Translations under genes and position numbers: made by a program
Notes under the pieces: generated by a model
Told to the model about the DNA's origin: nothing
The model's database searches: none
The model's input: the letters and a program-made list of their open reading frames with translations, nothing else
Shown: positions 57,280 to 64,000 of the stretch, piece by piece
How positions within the stretch are numbered: position 1 is the first letter of the stretch
How the letters are laid out: the number at the start of each line of letters is the position of its first letter
Origin: Noviherbaspirillum galbum
GTDB lineage: Bacteria; Pseudomonadota; Gammaproteobacteria; Burkholderiales; Burkholderiaceae_D
Assembly: GCF_010974945.1 (NCBI RefSeq)
Contig: NZ_JAAIVB010000080.1
Span: forward strand, 35,318-99,317
Length of the DNA stretch: 64,000 nucleotides
Reading direction: 5' to 3'

Positions 57280-60200
57280 TCACCAGGTATCGATGAAGGG
57301 CCGCTTCTTGCCTTCGCGATTCGCGGGCGATGGCGGCATCGACTTCAATCCGCGCATGATCCAGTGGCGCGTCTGCTCCGGGTCGATGACGTCGTCGATC
57401 TCCAGGAAGGAAGCCATGTTGATCGCCTTGCCGTGGGCATAGGACTGGGCCACCATCTGCTCGAAGGACTTCTGGCGTTCGGCCGGGTCGGCGATCGCCT
57501 CGAGTTCCTTGCGGTAACCGAGGCGCACCGCGCCCTCCAGGCCCATCGCGCCGAATTCCCCGCTCGGCCACGACACGGTGAACACCGGCGCATGGAAGCT
57601 GCCGCCGGCCATCGCCTGCGCGCCCAGGCCGTAGCCCTTGCGCAGCACCACCGTGAAGAAGGGCACTTCGATGCTGCCGGCGGTGACGAACATGCGCGAC
57701 ACATGCCTGACCATCGCCGTCCTTTCCGCGTCGGGTCCGACCATGAAGCCGGGCGTATCGCACAACGACACGATGGGCAGGTCGAAGGCATCGCAGAGCT
57801 GCAGGAAGCGCGCCGCCTTGTCCGCCGCCGGCGCGTCGATCGCGCCGCCGAGGTGCATGGGATTGTTGGCAATCAAACCCATCGGGCGGCCTTCGATGCG
57901 CACCAGCGCGGTCACGATGCCGGTGCCGAAATCGCGCCGCAGCTCCAGCACCGAACCGGTGTCCGCGAGCTGCGCGATGACCGTGCGGATGTCGTAGGAC
58001 CGCAAGCGGTTCTCCGGCACCAGCTGACGCAGCAGCCGCTGGTCGGCGCATTCCCAGGCAGGCAGCGGGCCCTGGAAGTAGGAGAGATATTTCTTCGCCG
58101 CCGCCACGGCCTCGGCTTCATCCTTGACCACGATGTCGATCACGCCATTGGGCGCCTGCATCGCCACCGGCCCGACCTCTTCCGGCGCGAACACGCCCAG
58201 CCCGCCGCCTTCGATCATCGCCGGGCCGCCCATGCCTATCGTGGCGTTCTCGGTGGCGATGATCACGTCCGAACAGCCAAGCAGGGCAGCGTTGCCGGCG
58301 AAGCAGCGGCCGGACACGATGCCGACGCGCGGCACCAGACCCGACAGCCGGGCGTATGCCAGGAAGGACATCACGTCCAGCCCGGCCACCAGCAGCGCAT
58401 CCGTGTCGCCCGGCCGGCCGCCGCCGCCTTCGGCGAACAGCACGATCGGCAGGCGCCAGGCCTCGGCGAGCTGGAACATGCGGTCGGTCTTGCGGTGGTT
58501 CATCATGCCTTGCGTGCCGGCGAAGACGGTGTAGTCGTAGGCCAGCACCATGCAGCGCGCCTTGTCCTCGCCATGCAGCTTGCTGTTCACCGCGCCGATG
58601 CCGGCGACGAGCCCGTCGGCGGGGCTGCTGCGGATGAGTTCGTCCATCGGCCGCCGCCGCCTCTGCGCCGCCACCGCCAGCGCGCCGTATTCGATGAAGC
58701 TGCCGTCGTCGCAGAGATCGTCGACATTTTCGCGCGCGGTGCGCTGTCCTGTCTTGCGGCGCTTCGCCACCGCGTCGGGACGCGCCGCGTCCAGCCCGAT
58801 CCCGTGGCGCATGCGGACTTCCGCGAGGTCGGGGCGGATGTGGTCGGGGTCGGCAACCTCATGTTCATGGGCATGGGCGGCGTCGATGTCGGCCGGTTCG
58901 ATGAACAGCAGCGCCTGGTCCTGCTGCACCACCTCGCCGGGCGCGCACGCCACGAGCCGCACGATACCGCCGGCGCCGGCCTTGACCACGTGCTGCATCT
59001 TCATCGCCTCGAGGATCGCGACCGTCTGTCCGGCATGCACCTCGTCGCCCAGGCCCACTTCGAGGGACACTACCGATCCCTGCATCGGCGCGCCCACCGG
59101 CTCGCTTCCCGCCGGTCCCTGCACCGTGGCGCGCGAGGACGCCGCCGCGGAAGGCGCGGCTTCCACGTAGAGCTTGCGATGCGCGCCGCCGAGCGGTTCG
59201 AGCAGCGCGTCGATGTGTTCTTCCACGTAGCGCGTGTGCACCCGGTTCGCCACCACGTTCGGCTGGCGCACGAGGTTCTGCAGGAAGGCGAGGTTGTTCT
59301 CCACGCCGTCGATGCGAAATTCGCAGAGCGCGCGGTAGGCCCGCGTCAGCACGTCGGGGTAATGCTGCGACGGCGTGGACACGATCAGCTTGGCAAGCAG
59401 GGAATCGAAATGCGGATTGGTCGCATAGCCGGCATAGCCATACGCATCCACCCGGATGCCCGGCCCGCTCGGCGGCTCGAAGGCGGCGATCATGCCCCCG
59501 GCCGGCAGCGCGCTGCCGTCAGGCTGCATGGTTTCCATGTTGATGCGCAATTGGATCGCGTAGCCGCGCGGCGCCGGAATCTCGCGTTGCGTCAGCCCGA
59601 GGTCGATCAGCGACATGCCGCCGGCGATCTCCAGCTGCGCCTTCACCAGGTCCAGGCCGGTTATCTCCTCGGTGACCGTGTGCTCCACCTGCAGGCGCGG
59701 ATTCGCTTCGATGAACATGAAGGCCTGCGACTCGTCGCGGGCATCGCTGTCCACCAGAAATTCCATCGTTCCCAGGCCGCGATACCCGACCGCCTTTGCC
59801 AGCGTCACCGACCCGTCCAGGATGCGGTCGCGCAAGCCATGCGGCAAGGTCGGGCTCGGCGCGACCTCCACCACCTTCTGGTTGCGGCGCTGCAGGGTGC
59901 ATTCCCGTTCCCAGGCATGGCTGACGCTATCGCCGTCGCCGATGACCTGCACCTCGACATGCCTTGCCTGCGACACCAGGCGCTCGCCATAGACCATGCC
60001 GTTGCCGAACGCGGCCATCGCCTCGGCGCTGCAGCGCGCATAGGCCTCGTCGATTTCCCCGGCGTTCCGAATCACCTGCATGCCTCGTCCGCCGCCCCCC
60101 GCGATGGCCTTGATCATCATGCCCGTGCCGGCCGGCAGCGCGGCGAAGAAGGCGTGCAATTCCTCGCGCGTCGCCGGGCCGGTGCCTTCGATCACCGGGA

Positions 60201-60582
60201 TGCCTTGCTCCCGCGCGAGGCGGATTGCCGCGCTCTTGTCGCCGAACAGCTCCAGCGTTTCCGGCGAAGGGCCTACGAATACCAGGCCGGCTTCCTCGCA
60301 GCGCCTCGCGAACTCGGCGTTTTCGCTCAGGAAACCATAGCCGGGGTGGACGGCGTCGCAACCGGTTGCCTTGGCGGCATCGATCACCTGGCCGATGTTC
60401 AGGTACGCGGCCGCGCCGCGGCCATGCAAGGCGTAGGTCTCGTCGGTCTTGCGTGTGTGCAGGGAGAGGGCGTCGTCTTCGGAATGGATGGAGACGGTGC
60501 GGATGTCGAGTTCGGCTGCGGCGCGGGCGACGCGGATGGCGATTTCGCCGCGGTTGGCGATGAGGAGGGAAGTAATTGGCAT
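57280..60582 (-). CDS. Single-chain biotin-dependent acyl-CoA carboxylase (BC-BCCP-CT)
   Basis: 1100 aa combining all activities in one polypeptide. Biotin carboxylase: residues about 1-450 with IANRGEIAIRVARAA, HPGYGFLSENAEFA, KAIAGGGGRGM and FIEANPRLQVEHTVTEEITG. The biotinyl domain around 490-565 has AMKM with Lys528 as the biotin site. Carboxyltransferase: about 590-1095 with both N- and C-subdomains (AGTQGMMNHRKTDRM, GRCFAGNAALLGC, DTPGFMVGPDAERTAMV, GSFHAPVFTVSWPSGEFGAMGLEG). The layout recalls single-chain long-chain acyl-CoA carboxylases. Substrate (acetyl-, propionyl- or longer acyl-CoA) cannot be told from sequence. It is transcribed together with the glycosylase gene, and the acyl-CoA dehydrogenase genes lie upstream beyond a repeat-rich gap of about 830 bp. 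Confidence 0.9.
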   Translation of the reverse strand: MPITSLLIANRGEIAIRVARAAAELDIRTVSIHSEDDALSLHTRKTDETYALHGRGAAAYLNIGQVIDAAKATGCDAVHPGYGFLSENAEFARRCEEAGLVFVGPSPETLELFGDKSAAIRLAREQGIPVIEGTGPATREELHAFFAALPAGTGMMIKAIAGGGGRGMQVIRNAGEIDEAYARCSAEAMAAFGNGMVYGERLVSQARHVEVQVIGDGDSVSHAWERECTLQRRNQKVVEVAPSPTLPHGLRDRILDGSVTLAKAVGYRGLGTMEFLVDSDARDESQAFMFIEANPRLQVEHTVTEEITGLDLVKAQLEIAGGMSLIDLGLTQREIPAPRGYAIQLRINMETMQPDGSALPAGGMIAAFEPPSGPGIRVDAYGYAGYATNPHFDSLLAKLIVSTPSQHYPDVLTRAYRALCEFRIDGVENNLAFLQNLVRQPNVVANRVHTRYVEEHIDALLEPLGGAHRKLYVEAAPSAAASSRATVQGPAGSEPVGAPMQGSVVSLEVGLGDEVHAGQTVAILEAMKMQHVVKAGAGGIVRLVACAPGEVVQQDQALLFIEPADIDAAHAHEHEVADPDHIRPDLAEVRMRHGIGLDAARPDAVAKRRKTGQRTARENVDDLCDDGSFIEYGALAVAAQRRRRPMDELIRSSPADGLVAGIGAVNSKLHGEDKARCMVLAYDYTVFAGTQGMMNHRKTDRMFQLAEAWRLPIVLFAEGGGGRPGDTDALLVAGLDVMSFLAYARLSGLVPRVGIVSGRCFAGNAALLGCSDVIIATENATIGMGGPAMIEGGGLGVFAPEEVGPVAMQAPNGVIDIVVKDEAEAVAAAKKYLSYFQGPLPAWECADQRLLRQLVPENRLRSYDIRTVIAQLADTGSVLELRRDFGTGIVTALVRIEGRPMGLIANNPMHLGGAIDAPAADKAARFLQLCDAFDLPIVSLCDTPGFMVGPDAERTAMVRHVSRMFVTAGSIEVPFFTVVLRKGYGLGAQAMAGGSFHAPVFTVSWPSGEFGAMGLEGAVRLGYRKELEAIADPAERQKSFEQMVAQSYAHGKAINMASFLEIDDVIDPEQTRHWIMRGLKSMPPSPANREGKKRPFIDTW

Positions 60583-60886
60583 GCGGGCGGAGGGTTGTGG
60601 TGGTGGTAGTAGGATACCGGTTTATGGCGGGGCTGGCGGATGACTCTGTCGTCCGCCTCACCCTCTGTCATTCCCGGCAAGCCCCCTAGGCGGGCCCTAC
60701 GAAACGAACCAAAGAAAAGCGACCTCTGCCGCCCTGCCTTTCGGCGACGTCAGAATGGACATCGCAGGCTCGCCTTCGGCATCGTGTGACGGCGAATGCG
60801 ACGCTACGACTGCGACCACCGCTAAGACCACCACAATCGCGCCCTGACTACCGAGCTCCCTCCCTTTTAAATGCACCCTCCGTCGC
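60583..60886. other. Intergenic stretch upstream of the carboxylase gene, no gene seen
   Basis: About 300 bp between the carboxylase start and repeat A3. It probably carries the carboxylase promoter, but no convincing -35/-10 pair, operator or short gene is visible. Confidence 0.5.
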
Positions 60887-61034
60887 CCCCTCCCTTTCAA
60901 GGGGAGGGTTGGGGTGGGGATGGGTTTCCGGTGCGAGCAAAGGACAGCGTTGGCATGACCAGCCAAATAAATGCTGTTCTCTACATGCGGCCGAAACCCA
61001 TCCCCACCCTAGCCCTCCCCTTGAAAGGGAGGGG
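60886..61034. repeat. Repeat A, copy 3
   Basis: Left arm CCCCCTCCCTTTCAAGGGGA then GGGTTGGGGTGGGGATGGG; right arm inverted, GAAACCCATCCCCACCCTAG through CCCCTTGAAAGGGAGGGG. The interior has GCGAGCAAAGGACAGCGTTG and ATGCTGTTCT, matching copies 1 and 2. Confidence 0.9.
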
Positions 61035-61100
61035 ACAGGGCGGATGGTGCTTGAAAGGCAGTAGGTATTGGCACGATAGCGGATTCCTGCTCCCCGTCGT

Positions 61101-61353
61101 CGGGACAGCCTCGAGCCATGCCGATGCGGCAGGAGGTCGAATCACCATCTGCCTTTAAAGCAATTACTACCGTGGAGAACGGCATCCCCTCAACCCATCG
61201 AACAAGGCCACCCGAAGTGACTCCCAAATGGGTGTTGAAGCAGCTTTCTTTGGGTCCTTTCTTTGTCTGCTGACAAAGAAAGGACCTGGGCCGCCGGGAC
61301 CAGCCCCGGCAACTCCCCACGGAGTGGGACCCGCAACCGCTTCACCGGAGAGA
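61101..61353. repeat. Repeat B, copy 2 (253 bp) with central hairpin
   Basis: Co-linear with 14671-14923 without net insertions or deletions. The hairpin is GTCCTTTCTTTGTC (61254-61267), TGCT, GACAAAGAAAGGAC (61272-61285). Relative to copy 1, A to C in the left arm is matched by T to G in the right arm, preserving the pairing. CCACGGAGTGGG and GGAGAGA follow as in copy 1. Confidence 0.88.
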
Positions 61354-61413
61354 AAACGAAAACCGGATCCTAGCCTGCGCGGAAACGACGGAGCGTGGCA
61401 CGAACGACACCCC

Positions 61414-62538
61414 CTACGCCAACCCCTCCGCATAAGCCTCCAGATGCTGGTCCGTCCCCCCGAACTGCATCTCGATCGCCATCGCCCGCTTGAAGTAATG
61501 CGACACATCAAGCTCATCCGTCACCCCCATGCCGCCGTGCAGCTGCACCGCCTGCTGCCCGACGAACTTGCAGGCCTGCCCCACGACCACCTTCGCCGCG
61601 GACAGCGCGCGCGACCGTGCCTGCGCATCCTCATCGTTGCATCGCACGGCCGCGAGATAACTCATCGACCGCGCCTGCTCGATATGCAGCACCATGTCCG
61701 CCATGCGATGCTGCAAGGCCTGGAACTTGCCGATCGGCTGGCCGAACTGCTTGCGGTTGCGCGCGTATTCCACGGTGGCCGCGAGCAGCTTGTCGAGCAC
61801 GCCGACCGCTTCGGCGCAGACCGCCGCGAGGCCCGCATCCAGGACTTGTTCCAGCGCGGCGTCGGCGCCGGGCGTGCCGAGGATGGCGCTGGCCGGCACA
61901 TAGACCTGCTGGAGGTTCACTTCGCCTGCATTGACGCCGTCGACCGTCTTGAAGGGAACGATGCGCATGCCGGTGGCTTCCTTCGGCACCAGGAACACGG
62001 CGAGAGGATCGCCGTCGATGGCGAGGCGGGCCGTCACCAGCAAGCCGTCGGCGGAAGGCGCGTGCGCCACCACGCTCTTGCGGCCGGTGATGACGTAGCC
62101 GTTGCCGACGGGCCAGGCACGGGTTTCCACGTTCAGCCGATCCCAGCGGGTGGCGGGTTCGTCATGCGCCAGCACGGCAATCGTTTCGCCGCCGGCCAGC
62201 GCGGGCAGCAGTTCGGCGCGCTGCGCATCGTTGCCGAGCAGGGCGATGGCCTTGGTGGCCAGCACCGCGCTGGCCAGGTAAGGCTCGAGCAGCAAGCCTT
62301 CGCCGACGGCATTCATCGCCAGCATGGTATCGATCGGCGAGCCGCCCAGGCCGCCGTCGGCCTCGGGCACGTTGAGCGCCAGCAAGCCGATGTCTGCCAG
62401 TCCTTGCCAGACTTCACGGCTGTAGCCGTCGGCCGATTCCTTGATGCGGCGGCGCGTCTCGAAGCCGTAATCCTTGCCCACGAAGCGGCGGGCGGTGTCG
62501 AGCAGCATCTGCTGTTCTTCGGTAAAGCTAAAGTCCAT
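61414..62538 (-). CDS. pimD: Acyl-CoA dehydrogenase, pimeloyl-CoA dehydrogenase small-subunit type
   Basis: 374 aa FAD-dependent acyl-CoA dehydrogenase. The N-terminal helical domain starts MDFSFTEEQQMLLDTARRF. The middle beta domain has VITGRKSVVAHAPSADGLL and the C-terminal domain AVCAEAVGVLDKLLAATVEY, RKQFGQPIGKFQALQHRMADM, and QLHGGMGVTDELDVSHYFKR. The catalytic base position typical of short-chain enzymes is not obvious, as expected for the smaller partner of a heteromeric enzyme. It starts 11 bp after the large-subunit gene. The name is based on similarity to PimD; the true substrate is not established. Confidence 0.82.
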   Translation of the reverse strand: MDFSFTEEQQMLLDTARRFVGKDYGFETRRRIKESADGYSREVWQGLADIGLLALNVPEADGGLGGSPIDTMLAMNAVGEGLLLEPYLASAVLATKAIALLGNDAQRAELLPALAGGETIAVLAHDEPATRWDRLNVETRAWPVGNGYVITGRKSVVAHAPSADGLLVTARLAIDGDPLAVFLVPKEATGMRIVPFKTVDGVNAGEVNLQQVYVPASAILGTPGADAALEQVLDAGLAAVCAEAVGVLDKLLAATVEYARNRKQFGQPIGKFQALQHRMADMVLHIEQARSMSYLAAVRCNDEDAQARSRALSAAKVVVGQACKFVGQQAVQLHGGMGVTDELDVSHYFKRAMAIEMQFGGTDQHLEAYAEGLA

Positions 62539-62549
62539 GGCGTCCTCTC

Positions 62550-63746
62550 TTACAGGCCGAGAATCATCTGCGAGATGATGTTCTTCTGGATTTCGTTGGA
62601 GCCGCCGTAAATCGACAGCTTGCGCATGTTGAGGTAATGGGCGGCCAGCGGCACGGCGTAGAACGGTCCGACCGGGTCGCCCTGGTAGCCGGCGGCCATG
62701 GCTTCGCGGCGCAGCTGCAGACCGTAGGGACCGGCGACCTGCACCAGCAGTTCGGTGATCGCCTGCTGGATCTCGGTGCCCTTGATCTTGAGGATGGAAG
62801 CCTCGGGGCCGGGCGCGCGGCGTTCCGCCTCGGCGGAGAGCACGCGCAGGTTGGTGATTTCCAGTGCCGTCAGGTCGATCTCTACCTGCGCGATGCGCGA
62901 GGCGAACATCGGATCCTTGATCAGCGGCTTGCCGCGCTTGGTCTCGAGCGCGGCGAGGCGCTTGAGGCGGGCGAGCTCGCGCTTGGCGATGCCGATGCCG
63001 GCGATGTTGGTGCGCTCGTGGCCGAGCAGGAACTTGGCGTAGGTCCAGCCGGCGTTCTCTTCGCCGACCAGGTTCTCCACCGGCACCTTGACGTTCTCGA
63101 ACCAGACCTCGTTGACCTCGTGCGCGCCGTCCATGGTAATGATGGGCCGCACGGTGATGCCGGGGGTCTTCATGTCGATCAGCAGGAAGGAGATGCCGCG
63201 CTGCGGCTTCACTTCGCTATCGGTGCGCACCAGGCAGAAGATCCAGTCTGCGTACTGGCCTTGCGTTGTCCAGGTCTTCTGGCCGTTGACGACGTAATGG
63301 TCGCCCTCGCGCACCGCGCGGGTCTTGAGCGAGGCGAGGTCGGAACCGGAGCCGGGCTCGGAATAGCCCTGGCACCACCATTCGTCGGCCGACAGGATCT
63401 TCGGCAGGAAGCGATGCTGCTGGGCAGGCGAGCCGAACTGCATGATGACCGGCGCGACCATCTTCAGGCCGAAGGGAATCGCGCGCGGTGCGCCGGCCGC
63501 GGCGCATTCCTCGTCGAAGATGTACTGGCGCACCGGGTCCCAGCCCGTGCCGCCGAACTCCGGTTTCCAGGCAGAGCCGCCCCAGCCTTTCTCATGCAGG
63601 ATCTTTTGCCAGCGGATGTAATCCGTGCTTTCCAGGATGAGGCCGTTGATCACCTTGTGCTGGATGTCGGCAGGCAGCGCGTGCGCGACGAAATCGCGGA
63701 CTTCGTCGCGGAAGGCGATTTCTTCGGGTGTGAAATTGAGGTCCAT
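62550..63746 (-). CDS. pimC: Acyl-CoA dehydrogenase, pimeloyl-CoA dehydrogenase large-subunit type
   Basis: 398 aa. N-terminal domain MDLNFTPEEIAFRDEVRDFV, then GSAWKPEFGGTGWDPV; the middle domain has WWCQGYSEPGSGSDLASLKT and YVVNGQKTWTTQGQYADW; the C-terminal domain contains LLGHERTNIAGIGIAKREL and the end SIYGGSNEIQKNIISQMIL. The GGSNEIQ motif with Glu matches PimC-type and related dehydrogenases. It probably forms a heterodimer with the adjacent pimD product, acting on dicarboxylyl- or long-chain acyl-CoA. It starts 17 bp after the terminator that follows gcdH. Confidence 0.85.
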   Translation of the reverse strand: MDLNFTPEEIAFRDEVRDFVAHALPADIQHKVINGLILESTDYIRWQKILHEKGWGGSAWKPEFGGTGWDPVRQYIFDEECAAAGAPRAIPFGLKMVAPVIMQFGSPAQQHRFLPKILSADEWWCQGYSEPGSGSDLASLKTRAVREGDHYVVNGQKTWTTQGQYADWIFCLVRTDSEVKPQRGISFLLIDMKTPGITVRPIITMDGAHEVNEVWFENVKVPVENLVGEENAGWTYAKFLLGHERTNIAGIGIAKRELARLKRLAALETKRGKPLIKDPMFASRIAQVEIDLTALEITNLRVLSAEAERRAPGPEASILKIKGTEIQQAITELLVQVAGPYGLQLRREAMAAGYQGDPVGPFYAVPLAAHYLNMRKLSIYGGSNEIQKNIISQMILGL

Positions 63747-63763
63747 GTCAGGGTCGCTTGAAA

Positions 63764-63792
63764 AGCCCCGCCGCCTGACGAGGCAGCGGGGC
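63764..63792 (-). terminator. Rho-independent terminator after gcdH
   Basis: On the minus strand GCCCCGCTGCC pairs with GGCGGCGGGGC (one G-T wobble) and is followed by TTTT. It lies between the gcdH stop and the pimC start and separates the two transcription units. Confidence 0.85.
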
Positions 63793-63824
63793 GAGTGTGA
63801 ATGCGGCTATGGTGTCGAAGACAA

Positions 63825-64000
63825 TCAGAACGCGGCGATGCCGGTCTGCTCGCGGCCGAGGATGAGGGCGTGGATGTCATGCGTGCCCTCGTAGGTGTTG
63901 ACCACCTCCAGGTTCACCATGTGCCGGATCACGCCATACTCGTCCGAGATGCCGTTCCCGCCCAGCATGTCCCGCGCCAGCCGCGCTACCTCCAGCGCCT
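63825..64000 (-). CDS. gcdH: Glutaryl-CoA dehydrogenase, C-terminal end (5' part outside window)
   Basis: Only the last 57 codons and the stop are present. They read [19 protein letters not shown], then [20 protein letters not shown] and [20 protein letters not shown] is highly characteristic of glutaryl-CoA dehydrogenase, with the catalytic Glu in YEG. It oxidatively decarboxylates glutaryl-CoA to crotonyl-CoA in lysine, tryptophan and dicarboxylate breakdown. The gene reads towards the acyl-CoA dehydrogenase pair but is separated from it by a terminator. Confidence 0.88.
   Translation of the reverse strand, partial: ALEVARLARDMLGGNGISDEYGVIRHMVNLEVVNTYEGTHDIHALILGREQTGIAAF

Noticed and set aside
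57016..60609. A 1197-aa plus-strand frame opposite the carboxylase
   Set aside because: Antisense shadow of the carboxylase; the minus-strand product has all catalytic motifs.
61228..62610. A 460-aa plus-strand frame starting in repeat B2
   Set aside because: It is antisense to the intact acyl-CoA dehydrogenase gene and arises from GC-biased codon usage; its only peculiarity is the repeat-derived N-terminus.

Overview
This is a GC-rich betaproteobacterial chromosome segment. It most probably comes from Burkholderiales, family Oxalobacteraceae (Herbaspirillum/Noviherbaspirillum-like). The evidence is the division-and-cell-wall (dcw) gene order, a peroxiredoxin right behind ftsZ, the block lpxC-dciA-M23 peptidase-secA-argJ-DUF815 ATPase-mutT, PEP-CTERM proteins, and a rhizobial-type glycerol ABC transporter. 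The assignment is from gene content only; no search was run. The window cuts murE at the left edge and gcdH at the right edge.

Layout. (1) 1-13.6 kb, + strand: dcw cluster murE'-murF-mraY-murD-ftsW-murG-(repeat A1)-murC-ddl-ftsQ-ftsA-ftsZ, then a peroxiredoxin. Most junctions overlap by 1-4 nt. (2) 13.6-39.0 kb: an accessory block between the peroxiredoxin and lpxC, genes that I expect to be close neighbours in this group. It holds a PEP-CTERM protein gene, a minus-strand locus resembling the IncI/R64 thin-pilus genes (pilP-pilO-pilQ-pilR-pilS1-pilS2-pilM-pilV) with an orphan sensor kinase upstream, a TPR-glycosyltransferase, the divergent glycerol locus (glpR against glpD-glpSTPQUV-glpK), and a second PEP-CTERM gene. 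(3) 39.0-47.1 kb: lpxC, dciA, a LytM/M23 peptidase, secA, argJ, a DUF815 ATPase and mutT. (4) 47.1-50.9 kb: dadA with an Rrf2-like regulator and a TyrR/PhhR-type activator. (5) 50.9-57.3 kb: a large hybrid sensor kinase, a glycine-zipper stress protein, an EAL-HDOD protein, a small Pro-rich protein and a 3-methyladenine DNA glycosylase. (6) 57.3-64.0 kb, minus strand: a single-chain biotin-dependent acyl-CoA carboxylase, two acyl-CoA dehydrogenases of the pimeloyl-CoA type and the end of gcdH, suggesting acyl-CoA/dicarboxylate catabolism.

How the genes work together. Region 1 makes UDP-MurNAc-pentapeptide, lipid I and lipid II and assembles the divisome. Region 3 adds lipid A synthesis and protein export. 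The glp genes form a complete glycerol uptake, phosphorylation and oxidation unit under GlpR. The pil genes supply motor, platform, accessory and pilin-like subunits, but no secretin or prepilin peptidase is encoded here.

Signals outside genes: three copies of a palindromic intergenic repeat (A); two copies of a 253-bp repeat (B) whose central hairpin shows a compensatory base-pair change; sigma-54-like -24/-12 elements before both PEP-CTERM genes; a related 23-bp motif at similar distances upstream of pilP and pilS2; a GlpR-type operator; and a 15-bp-arm palindrome upstream of dadA.
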